Shown piece after piece: positions 36,636-42,743 of a stretch of 42,743 bases of DNA (positions are counted from its first letter, which is position 1; each line of letters begins with the position of its first letter). Below the pieces are notes generated by a model, which had not been told where the DNA came from, searched no databases, and worked only from the letters and a program-made list of their open reading frames with translations. The stretch covers positions 1 to 42,743 of the IMG/VR virus record IMGVR_UViG_3300048837_000695; one strand, given 5' to 3'. Origin of the DNA: a virus. The position numbers were made by a program, and so were the translations under genes.

Positions 36636-37096
36636 GCCGCGTCCCTCCTGTGGTCTGTGCACTCGGCATAGTGTTCGCCCGCCGCGGGGCCGGGGTTCCC
36701 GCTGCGCCCGCATGACGGGCAGGTGACCGGCGCTCCCAACCGCCGCGCAGCGTTGAGCGCTTCGTCCGCCAGGTAATCGAGCCAGGCATGGTCGAAGCAC
36801 TTGCTCGCCGCGAAGCCTTTCAGCGCGGGCTTGTCCTCTTCGTAGTGGCACTGCCAGCAGAACTCCGGTTTGCCATCAGCGCCGATCGCGGAGAGTCGGT
36901 CCATATGCCATTTGTATATGGCGTCGTAGGCACACCACCGAGTCACCCCACGCCACTCGCGCCAGTCATCGGAGGTAGGCGGGCGGTAGCTCCAGTCCTT
37001 GATCTGGGCCTCTCCCCGGATAAGGGCGCACATGGCCTCCACTGCCCCCTGCCAGTGGTAGGTGAGTTGCTCCGACCGCGCTTTTCCTAGTTCCAC
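36632..37096 (-). CDS. Cys/His-rich early protein next to the replication gene
   Basis: The 154-residue protein starts at GTG 37096, overlapping the primase-helicase stop by ten bases. It includes CWQCHYEEDKPALKGFAASKCFDHAW and CPSCGRSGNPG..HYAECTDH, two zinc-binding regions, and a Trp-rich start. Family not recognised; adjacency suggests a role in replication or its control. Confidence 0.6.
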   Translation of the reverse strand: MELGKARSEQLTYHWQGAVEAMCALIRGEAQIKDWSYRPPTSDDWREWRGVTRWCAYDAIYKWHMDRLSAIGADGKPEFCWQCHYEEDKPALKGFAASKCFDHAWLDYLADEALNAARRLGAPVTCPSCGRSGNPGPAAGEHYAECTDHRRDAA

Positions 37097-39144
37097 AGGT
37101 CATCCTCCTGAGATGCCGTTGCGAGGCTTTCGTCACCATCGCGGAAAAGCGTCAGATGGCCCCTATAAGAGGGGGCCAGATCTGACGCTTTACCTGACGC
37201 AATGGCAGCGTCAGGGTTGACGCTTTTTGCGTCAGGGTTGACGCTTTCCCACCCCCTATCCGAAGCACGAAAACCGGCTGCGACGCTTTCCCCAAAGCGC
37301 TCCACATAGCCTCCTGCCAGCAGCCACTTGCCCCACTTTCCGACCGTTTCACGGCTCACCGCGAACACCCTGGCGATGTCCCGGGTGGGGGCTTCGCCCC
37401 CGTTTTCAATGATGTAATCGAGCATCCGGCGTGCGCCGATGGGCCACGAAAGTATTGCGTGGCGTGATGGGTCAAAGGGTTCGCAGATCAGCCGGCCGTC
37501 CTCTCCCCCCATCACATAGGTCAGCTTTTTAGGGAGCACGCCGGGGCGGTTCTTGTGCCTGTGGATCTCCACGTGGGCCGTCTTTGACTGGTCGAAGTCA
37601 TCCTTCTTTTCGATGTACCAGAGGACGTCGGACTTCGCCTTTTTCGCCCGCGAGGCGACGCTGTATTTGACGTTGGACGTGTCTTTCGTCACGTGGTCAA
37701 TGAGCACTACGCCCGGCTGATACGTGCGCCGTGCGAGAGCCTGCGCTACCCCGAGCATCCAACTGGTGACTTCGATACCGCTGTTCTCATCAAGGCCCGC
37801 AACGGCGAGCATGTCGGTCAGTGAGTCGAACACACAGAGCGCTGGCGAGAGGCGATCCGCATAGGCCAGGAGCGCCGCGTAGCGGTCTTTGTCGATGCCC
37901 GGGAAGGGGAAGTAGTGGACATGCCTGTCCACCGTCTCCGGGTCCGCATGCATCGATTTGAGCAGGCCTGCGACGGCCGCAATGCCTGACTCCTCATCAA
38001 TGAAGAGAACATCATTCCCGCGAGCGATGATGTCGAGGACCCACGCCAGCACGAGGATGGTCTTCCCACTCTCTGGCTCTCCGTAAACCATGTGGATGCG
38101 CCCGTGGACTACCACCGGCTCGACCCACCACTGCACGTCAGGCACGCCGTCGCGGATCGCTTGTCCAAGCAGTTCGCGGCCGGTGAGTTCGATGATCTCC
38201 CCGGTCTCCGGGTCCACCTGGTCTGGCGTTGCGACGCGCTGGATGATCTGCCCTACGTGTTGGCGTGTGCCAAAGGTCTCTGCCGTCGTGCTGGCCGCCC
38301 GCGCCGCGGTGGCCTGCCCGTAGGTGCGGCCGTCCGTGAAGTGCTTCTCATCCCACTTGGGGCGATAGAGCCCCGACTGGCGCATGAGCCGGTCGATGGC
38401 CGCCTGGTCTCGCCCGACCCAAAACGCCAGCATCGACGCCAGTGCCATCTCCGCCTCACTCTGTGACGGGTAGCCGCCGATATCGCCCTGCCAGAGGCGC
38501 CGGAATTTATCCCCGTTCTTCGCGCCCATTGCACGGCGGATGACTTCTGCGTCGTCTAGTCGCAGCGGTTCTGGTGGCCCGTCGTTGTGCGCGGTAGGCG
38601 GTTCTTCCGGGGCGAGCTCCGCGTACAGTGTCTCGATCGCGTCCTGCTGTTCCGCTATATCGAGCGGGCTGCCCGGGAGCGGCTGGCCGGTGAAGGTGAA
38701 GTAGCGGCCCTGGTCATAGATCTCGACCGGCCCGACTTTGCGCCCTCCCTCGGGCAAGTGGCCGCGGGCATAGATATGGACGCCGCGGCCGGACGGGGAG
38801 ATCTCCGCGTAGGAGGGCAAGCGGTCGATGATGTCGCGTGCCCACGCCTTGAGCTTTCCTGTCTGCGGGTTGCGGCAATCGTCCAGGTCTACGCCGACAT
38901 AGCCGTCGCCCCGGGCGAAGACGAAGCCCACGCCGTCCGCTGTGGCTGCAGCTTCAATCGCCTCGCCATAAGTGCCCCATTCGTGAGCGCGGGTCGAGGC
39001 TGCTTTGAGGCCCGGGCGCCGCGGCTGGTAGGGCACCTTCGTGGGCTTCTCTTTGCCGGCGCGCTGCTCATAGCGCCAGATGACCCATTGGGGAAGGTCC
39101 ATGATGGGCAGGTGGAATTCCACGTGCGCCTCCCGCTCAGGCAT
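37087..39144 (-). CDS. Replicative primase-polymerase/helicase
   Basis: The 685-residue protein has three parts. First, an archaeo-eukaryotic primase-like domain (10-180) with Asp86-x-Asp88 in GVDLDDC and EISPSGRGVH (His123). Second, a RepA/AAA_25-like ATPase with Walker A GEPESGKT (355-362) and Walker B LFIDEE (380-385). Third, a C-terminal wHTH (ARVFAVSRETVGKWGKWLL). Such proteins start and unwind replication on their own. The last 35 codons contain the iteron cluster at 37146-37247. The start is ATG 39144 because it overlaps the HNH gene (8 nt); the open frame to 39663 is not used. Confidence 0.9.
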   Translation of the reverse strand: MPEREAHVEFHLPIMDLPQWVIWRYEQRAGKEKPTKVPYQPRRPGLKAASTRAHEWGTYGEAIEAAATADGVGFVFARGDGYVGVDLDDCRNPQTGKLKAWARDIIDRLPSYAEISPSGRGVHIYARGHLPEGGRKVGPVEIYDQGRYFTFTGQPLPGSPLDIAEQQDAIETLYAELAPEEPPTAHNDGPPEPLRLDDAEVIRRAMGAKNGDKFRRLWQGDIGGYPSQSEAEMALASMLAFWVGRDQAAIDRLMRQSGLYRPKWDEKHFTDGRTYGQATAARAASTTAETFGTRQHVGQIIQRVATPDQVDPETGEIIELTGRELLGQAIRDGVPDVQWWVEPVVVHGRIHMVYGEPESGKTILVLAWVLDIIARGNDVLFIDEESGIAAVAGLLKSMHADPETVDRHVHYFPFPGIDKDRYAALLAYADRLSPALCVFDSLTDMLAVAGLDENSGIEVTSWMLGVAQALARRTYQPGVVLIDHVTKDTSNVKYSVASRAKKAKSDVLWYIEKKDDFDQSKTAHVEIHRHKNRPGVLPKKLTYVMGGEDGRLICEPFDPSRHAILSWPIGARRMLDYIIENGGEAPTRDIARVFAVSRETVGKWGKWLLAGGYVERFGESVAAGFRASDRGWESVNPDAKSVNPDAAIASGKASDLAPSYRGHLTLFRDGDESLATASQEDDLWN
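37146..37247. other. Candidate replication origin: phased TGACGC iterons and cruciform
   Basis: Seven copies of GCGTCA/TGACGC start at 37149, 37183, 37195, 37208, 37218, 37229 and 37239; the last six are 10-13 bp apart, near the helical repeat. GCGTCAGGGTTGACGCTTT occurs twice (37208-37226, 37229-37247). AAAGCGTCAGAT (37146-37157) pairs with ATCTGACGCTTT (37180-37191) and an inner GGCCCC/GGGGCC stem, a large cruciform. It lies in the 3' end of the replication gene, like the lambda origin in gene O. Confidence 0.65.
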
Positions 39145-39559
39145 CACGGCTGGCCTTCCGATGCATGTTGGGAGTAACAGTGCGATGCCATTCCATGTGG
39201 CAGGGGCGGCAGAGGAGCGCCATGGGCCACGAGTCAGCGTCGCTACCGAACAGATGCCGTGGCGCCCAGTGGTGCCAGTCACAAAAGGCCAATTCCCCAC
39301 AACGAGCGCACGGCTCTTTCCACTGTTCTTGCCGTTCTGGCGTGCCGTTGTCGCGTGCCATGGGCAGCGCTTCGATGTCGATACCTTCTTGCCTGACGGC
39401 GCCAGAAGTTCCGCGGCTACACCTGAAGCACCACCACTTGACCTGCCAATGCCCCCGTACGGTGCGGATTTTGGCCAGAACGGGAGTGGGGTGATCGCAG
39501 CGCTGGAACGAGAAGACGGTCGGTCTGACTTCCCGCACATAGTCATGCCATCCAGCCAC
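39137..39559 (-). CDS. HNH-like endonuclease/zinc protein before the primase
   Basis: The 140-residue protein starts at GTG 39559 with GGGGAGG five bases before. The N-terminal part holds WWCFRCSRG; the C-terminal part reads CARCGELAFCDWHHWAPRHLF, then LLCRPCHMEWHRTVTP, an HNH-like pattern with Cys-x2-Cys pairs and His-His. It may nick at the replication origin or be a homing-type HNH. It overlaps the primase-helicase start by eight bases. Confidence 0.7.
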   Translation of the reverse strand: MAGWHDYVREVRPTVFSFQRCDHPTPVLAKIRTVRGHWQVKWWCFRCSRGTSGAVRQEGIDIEALPMARDNGTPERQEQWKEPCARCGELAFCDWHHWAPRHLFGSDADSWPMALLCRPCHMEWHRTVTPNMHRKASRDA

Positions 39560-39596
39560 AGATGCCTCCCCACATCAGTTGGTTGTCGTGTTTTCC

Positions 39597-39672
39597 CTCG
39601 TTGCCGTGACGGAAGGCTGAGGCGCGTTTGGTTACCCGGGAGGTACCAGTGGCCCTGCGTCACGGCAACGAG
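39597..39672. repeat. Long inverted repeat in the 39560-39795 gap
   Basis: CTCGTTGCCGTGACG (39597-39611) and CGTCACGGCAACGAG (39658-39672) are perfect 15-bp arms around 46 bp that include GGTTACCCGGGAGGTACC. The gap also has a G-rich stretch (39705-39724: G6, G6 and G4 runs) and a short TCCGG/CCGGA stem (39727-39740). No gene fits. It is likely regulatory for the HNH and primase genes, or a second origin-related element. Confidence 0.6.
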
Positions 39673-39795
39673 AGGGCGAGCAGTGCGGCGCTCGCCGTCC
39701 CGTTGGGGGGTGGGGGGAGAGGGGTTCCGGCTCTAACCGGAGTCGTATAGGCAACTAATGAGTAGCCTCCCCCGACCCCTTTTCAATAGAGAGGG

Positions 39796-40335
39796 CTAGT
39801 CATCGCCCTCCCATTCGTCTTCACCGGCGAGACGCTGGCGCAGACCGGCTCCCTGGGCCTTCGCCCCCGCACCCACCGGCTCGCGCTTCTGCTTGGCTGC
39901 TGCTGTGCGGCGGGCAGGTTTCACCGAGGTGATCCGGGGGCGCAGTTCGCCATCCTTGTTTGGCTTGTTTTCGACCATGACCCGTGCTCGCATGTCGATC
40001 CACGTCGGCGGGTCCACGGTGAAGCGCCCGTTGAGGTCGAAGCCGAGCGCATCCATGACCTTGAACAGGTTCGACTTCTCCGAGAGGTACCCATCCCCGA
40101 GGAAGCCCTCGGGCAGGGTGATGTACTGGCGCAGCGTGACCCCTTCGGCCTCGCCGCTGAGTAGCTCCCACGTGATGTAGAAGTCCGTCTTTTCCTTGCC
40201 CGGGTTGAACGTGTCAGGCCCGGTTTTCGGGTCGCTCACGTCCATGACACGAGCGTCGTACAGGTCGTCAGCGACTTCCGGCCATTCACCGGAGCCGCCG
40301 ACCTCTGCCTCTTTGGTATAGCTACCCCAACTCAC
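39796..40335 (-). CDS. ssDNA-binding-like protein with acidic tail (DUF669-type)
   Basis: The 179-residue protein has an OB-like order: ADDLYDARVMDVSDPKTGPD, TDFYITWELLSGEAEGVTLRQYITLP, a helix NLFKVMDALGFDLNG and DMRARVMVENKPNKDG. A Lys/Arg-rich linker and an acidic end (DEWEGDD) follow, as in SSB proteins whose tails recruit partners. GTG start with AAGGAGG. It lies between the Cas4-like nuclease and the primase-helicase, in the recombination and replication part of the early unit. Confidence 0.7.
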   Translation of the reverse strand: MSWGSYTKEAEVGGSGEWPEVADDLYDARVMDVSDPKTGPDTFNPGKEKTDFYITWELLSGEAEGVTLRQYITLPEGFLGDGYLSEKSNLFKVMDALGFDLNGRFTVDPPTWIDMRARVMVENKPNKDGELRPRITSVKPARRTAAAKQKREPVGAGAKAQGAGLRQRLAGEDEWEGDD

Positions 40336-40356
40336 TGACTGAATCCTCCTTGGCTG

Positions 40357-41139
40357 TTAGCGGTCGCCATCCGAAATGAGTGCATCCACGCAGGTGTCCC
40401 GGAGGGGACAGAAGCGGCAGTGCCAACCAGGGCGGGTGATGTAGTCGCCCGCATCGATGCGCTTGCTCGTATTCGTGGCCAGCGTCTCGAACCACGACAG
40501 CGCCCGTTCGCCTCGGTACGTCTCCACGACCTCGGAGCGCACCGGCGAACGGCCGCTGTCAATGACCCGGAAGTAGCGGAAGCGGCCCGGGTTGTTGAGC
40601 AGCCAGTTGTAGGCGGTGGGTTGCAGGTCGCGGTTCGCATCTTCCTGGTTGAGCGCACGTCCACCCGTCTTCACGTCCACCGCGTTACCATTCTCATCAA
40701 CTGCGTCGAGGAATCCGATGACCTGCCGGCCATCCGGCAGACGGCGTGAAAGCTTCTTCTGAACTGCGGTGGGGGTGATGAGCGGCGCGTGGTCCTTCAT
40801 GTGGCGCTCCGCCATGCGCACACTGGAGTCCAGCGCGCCCGGGAAGGTGTCGTTCCCCCAGTCCACTTCTCCACGCCCGCCCGCGCGGTCCACTTCGTTG
40901 CGGAAGAAGTCTTCCGCGAGGTGCTTCGCTTCTTCGAGTTCAATGGTGTCGTATCCGTCCATGCGAAGGCGCCAGTTATGCTCAGCCACCTTGTCCACTG
41001 CCGAGCCTTTAAGCAGCGCGACCCCCGGTCGCCGGGGCAGTTCGTCCAGGTAGAACGCGGCCCACATGCGTTCGCAGTCGAGGAACGTCTTGATCGATGA
41101 CTGTGACAGGTGGTCAATCTCGCTCGGGGTTCGGGTCAT
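40357..41139 (-). CDS. Cas4/RecB-like PD-(D/E)XK exonuclease with Fe-S cysteines
   Basis: The 260-residue protein has all signatures: Cys22 near the N-terminus, His54 in AEHNW, Asp145 in GFLDAVD, Asp155-x-Lys157 in VDVKTG, Gln173 in QPTAYNWL, and CRFCPLRDTC (Cys241, 244, 250), so four Fe-S ligands. Cas4 and AddB-like nucleases of this class resect DNA ends. No CRISPR array or other cas gene is present, so it serves recombination in the phage. ATG 41139 overlaps the upstream stop (ATGA). Confidence 0.9.
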   Translation of the reverse strand: MTRTPSEIDHLSQSSIKTFLDCERMWAAFYLDELPRRPGVALLKGSAVDKVAEHNWRLRMDGYDTIELEEAKHLAEDFFRNEVDRAGGRGEVDWGNDTFPGALDSSVRMAERHMKDHAPLITPTAVQKKLSRRLPDGRQVIGFLDAVDENGNAVDVKTGGRALNQEDANRDLQPTAYNWLLNNPGRFRYFRVIDSGRSPVRSEVVETYRGERALSWFETLATNTSKRIDAGDYITRPGWHCRFCPLRDTCVDALISDGDR

Positions 41140-41378
41140 TGCGTGCTCCTTGCAGTGGGGGCCTTCCGCCTCGCGTTTCCATCAATCGCCTGTGGTGAAA
41201 AAAGGGGGATGTAGGCGCGGCAGCCGCACCAGTTGCAGGCCATGGAGCTGCCCGCGCCGTGCCACTGGTAGCGGCACCCGCAGTCCTGGCAGTCAGAGGT
41301 GAGGGCCGGAGGGATGATCAGAGAGCTCGGCTCGCTACCCCCGGCCCCCTGCGAACCGGCGCCTGAATAGGTGGTCAT
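41136..41378 (-). CDS. Small zinc-ribbon protein
   Basis: The 80-residue protein has a Gly/Ser-rich start and DCQDCGCRYQWH...MACNWCGCRAY, a compact double CxxC knuckle. Both ends overlap neighbours by four bases (ATGA). It may be a partner of the Cas4-like nuclease, only by adjacency. Confidence 0.65.
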   Translation of the reverse strand: MTTYSGAGSQGAGGSEPSSLIIPPALTSDCQDCGCRYQWHGAGSSMACNWCGCRAYIPLFSPQAIDGNARRKAPTARSTQ

Positions 41379-41629
41379 TCGGTCGCCTCCTTGGGCGGCT
41401 CCGCCACGAATGAGTGGGGGTCGGTCAGCTCCGCAAACCGGCTGATCCGCCCGCCTGAGCAGCGGAAAATCCAGCCGAGCGAGTTCACTCCGAGGAAGAG
41501 TTCAGTGGACTTGTGATGAACAGGGCAAACGACGCTACGTCGTACCTCAGTGCCCTTGGTAACCACATTTCCGCCGGCATCAACCCCGGTGATCACGTGC
41601 TCGTATTGCCGCGCCATTGGTCTACTCAT
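41375..41629 (-). CDS. Small early protein with Cys/His residues
   Basis: The 84-residue protein starts MSRPMARQYEHVITGVDAGG at ATG 41629, which overlaps the stop of the membrane microprotein (ATGA). Beta-rich; VVCPVHHKSTELFLG includes Cys and His-His. Its longer open frame to 41776 is antisense-free but conflicts with the two upstream genes. Function unknown. Confidence 0.6.
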   Translation of the reverse strand: MSRPMARQYEHVITGVDAGGNVVTKGTEVRRSVVCPVHHKSTELFLGVNSLGWIFRCSGGRISRFAELTDPHSFVAEPPKEATE

Positions 41630-41736
41630 TCGTCGTTCTTCCCGCCATAGCCCCAGCCGAACAGCACCGCGTGCAACAGCACCGCCGTTGCGCCCACGAG
41701 GAACAGCCGGAAGCCGATGTCGAGTAGCTCCGCCAT
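41626..41736 (-). CDS. 36-residue membrane microprotein
   Basis: MAELLDIGFRLFLVGATAVL forms the start of one membrane helix that continues to LHAVLFGWGYGG and ends KNDE. ATG 41736 overlaps the upstream stop (TGATG), and its TGA overlaps the next ATG (ATGA). Both junctions support translation. Confidence 0.6.
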   Translation of the reverse strand: MAELLDIGFRLFLVGATAVLLHAVLFGWGYGGKNDE

Positions 41737-42008
41737 CACGCGATCTCCACTTCGTGCCGCGCGCCGTGGCACTCACAGACGTAGGTCATGCGCGGCTCGC
41801 GCTGGTCGTCGGGTGTGACGAGAGCGAGATGGCGCTCGCTCCCGCACTCAGTCAGCCGGACTGGAGATTCCGGCGCGTCAATCGGCGCGCACACCCGGCA
41901 GGGCTCCGCCTCGGTGCAGCGCGAGAGGATGTGGATCACCTCGTCGGCGTGGGAGCGAAAGAGCGTGGTCATGCCAGCTGCCCACGGCGCCGGTGTGTGC
42001 TCAGCCAT
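41736..42008 (-). CDS. Cys-rich early protein
   Basis: The 90-residue protein (MAEHTPAPWAAGMTTLFRSH...) contains CTEAEPCRVCAPIDAP and CGSERH...YVCECHGARHE, several possible zinc ligands. ATG 42008 overlaps the upstream stop (TGATG). Family not recognised. Confidence 0.6.
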   Translation of the reverse strand: MAEHTPAPWAAGMTTLFRSHADEVIHILSRCTEAEPCRVCAPIDAPESPVRLTECGSERHLALVTPDDQREPRMTYVCECHGARHEVEIA

Positions 42009-42355
42009 CACGCCACCCCCAGAAGCGCGCAGATCGGGCATGCCATCACGACCAGCTCGTACTCATCCCGCGCGCGGTCGAGCCACATGACCCGGACCGG
42101 CAGAACGCCGTGCTGCTCGCACCAGCGCTCCTTGCGCCGCATCTCGCTGACGCACGCCGGGCAGAGCCCGAACGCCATGTCTTCTGCGTAGGTCTTGACC
42201 AGGCATGAGCTGCAGCGCCGGTTCTCGCGCTTGTGGCGCGCGGCGTCGAACACGCGCGGCTCAAGGCGCTTCCAGACCCGCTCGCGCACGTGGCGCTCGC
42301 GCAGCGCTTCGAGGCTGGCCAGCTCGTCAGGTGTGAACGTCGTGCTATCCTGCAT
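42008..42355 (-). CDS. Early protein with two zinc knuckles
   Basis: The 115-residue protein begins with a helical part (TPDELASLEALRERHVRERVW), then RRCSSCLVKTYAED and GLCPACVSEMRRKERW, and ends with CEQHG and CPICALLG. The AAGGAGG ribosome site lies in the loop of a short hairpin (42361-42379), ten bases before ATG 42355. The knuckles suggest nucleic acid or protein binding. Confidence 0.65.
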   Translation of the reverse strand: MQDSTTFTPDELASLEALRERHVRERVWKRLEPRVFDAARHKRENRRCSSCLVKTYAEDMAFGLCPACVSEMRRKERWCEQHGVLPVRVMWLDRARDEYELVVMACPICALLGVA

Positions 42356-42360
42356 CTGTC

Positions 42361-42379
42361 CCTAACCTCCTTTTAGGGA
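42361..42379 (-). promoter_or_regulatory. Hairpin presenting the Shine-Dalgarno in its loop
   Basis: On the minus strand CCCTAA-AAGGAGG-TTAGGG forms a 6-bp stem whose 7-nt loop is the ribosome binding site of the 42355 gene. This would leave the site open while protecting the mRNA, or serve as a protein-binding switch. Confidence 0.5.
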
Positions 42380-42384
42380 TTGGG

Positions 42385-42414
42385 CCCCCGAATGCGACTC
42401 GGGGGCTTTTGTTC
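42385..42414 (+). terminator. Plus-facing intrinsic terminator among leftward genes
   Basis: GCCCCCGA (42385-42392) pairs with TCGGGGGC (42400-42407), 7-nt loop, followed by TTTTGTT on the plus strand. All neighbouring genes read the other way, so it would stop antisense transcripts before they enter the early control region. Confidence 0.55.
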
Positions 42415-42415
42415 G

Positions 42416-42688
42416 TTACCGCTCGAAGCGGCCCGGCAAGCGACGGCGGTTGGCCCCCGCTGGCTCCCGTAGTTCTCGGGCGATGCGCGCCTGGGCCCTT
42501 CGCCCCGCGGCAGTGAGCATCATTTCGTCGTAGGTGGGCTGGGCCGGGCGCGCCGTGATAGCGCCGGTTTCCCAGCCGTGCTTCGCCAGTTCGCTCATGT
42601 AGCGCGACCGCTCTCTGCGGCTCTTCCCGCGCGAGCGGTAGAGCGCGAGGCCCCCGATGCGAGCTCGCTGCTCGTTCGTGAGCGTCAC
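42416..42688 (-). CDS. Small basic early protein spanning the circle junction
   Basis: The 90-residue protein (MTLTNEQRARIGGLALYRSRGKSRR...) is Arg-rich and helical; its C-terminus ends RRLPGRFER. The GTG start at 42688 overlaps the stop of the 41-residue membrane protein when the contig is closed (GTGA); a GTG at 42700 is less likely. Similar sequences around 'E.gWetG.iT' and 'D.mmltaaGr...' suggest a DNA-binding helical protein, not identified. Confidence 0.65.
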   Translation of the reverse strand: MTLTNEQRARIGGLALYRSRGKSRRERSRYMSELAKHGWETGAITARPAQPTYDEMMLTAAGRRAQARIARELREPAGANRRRLPGRFER

Positions 42689-42743
42689 AGCAGCACCCAC
42701 CGCACGAACGCCGCGGCGATGCTGACCGCGATGATGGCGAGCA
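42617..42743. repeat. Right copy of 127-bp terminal repeat
   Basis: Identical to 1-127. Joining the two copies restores the coupled early genes 69-194 and 42416-42688. Confidence 0.97.

Noticed and set aside
37087-39663. An 858-residue primase reading from 39663
   Set aside because: The first 173 codons overlap the HNH gene and are Arg/Ser-rich out-of-frame translation. ATG 39144 with an 8-nt overlap and a clean family start is better.
39705-39724. Canonical four-tract G-quadruplex
   Set aside because: Only three long G runs (6, 6 and 4) are present; a fourth GGG tract with a proper loop is missing, so only a weak claim is possible.

Overview
This window is a complete temperate siphovirus genome. 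Its first and last 127 bases are identical (1-127 and 42617-42743) and interrupt ordinary genes, so the contig most likely closes into a circle of 42,616 bp. The DNA is GC-rich. The virion genes are of the HK97 type: small and large terminase, portal, S49-type protease, capsid protein with an N-terminal coiled-coil, connector genes, tail chaperone frameshift pair and a 945-residue tape measure. A host cannot be named with certainty. PTATPT-type linkers, a Cys-cluster HTH protein and the absence of recognisable spanins fit a monoderm or Chloroflexota-like host, but this is inference. The attachment site matches the 3' half of a CAT-anticodon tRNA.

Layout. A rightward block (682-5223) holds an XRE repressor, a membrane-anchored cargo protein, attP, a tyrosine integrase, a small Cys/His protein, a Ros/MucR-like zinc-finger protein and an HTH protein. 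It ends at a strong two-way terminator (5232-5267). Everything else is read leftward. The early unit starts at a good sigma70-like promoter (619-648) between the divergent XRE gene and a ribbon-helix-helix gene. It runs through the window ends to 28839: small zinc and membrane proteins, a Cas4-like nuclease, an SSB-like protein, an HNH protein, a primase-helicase with an iteron-like origin candidate in its 3' end, a wHTH regulator, nuclease-fold proteins, DUF6745 and DUF7666 proteins with 12-nt repeat tracts, an exonuclease-fold protein, a PP-loop enzyme and several Ea22-like proteins. The late unit runs 28728 to 5304: packaging, head, connector, tail, fibres and lysis.

Working together. A palindromic operator-like element occurs at the early control region (655-671) and again upstream of the terminase genes (28786-28802), so one regulator may control both units. 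Early genes are joined by 1-14 nt overlaps (ATGA, GTGA, TGATG). Several intergenic slots hold microproteins shorter than 60 residues that fit these overlaps exactly. The most notable signals are the shared early/late operator, the phased TGACGC iterons, the CCCUUUA frameshift site, the two tetrapeptide-repeat genes, the exonuclease lacking its third catalytic motif, and the Cys-rich PP-loop protein.
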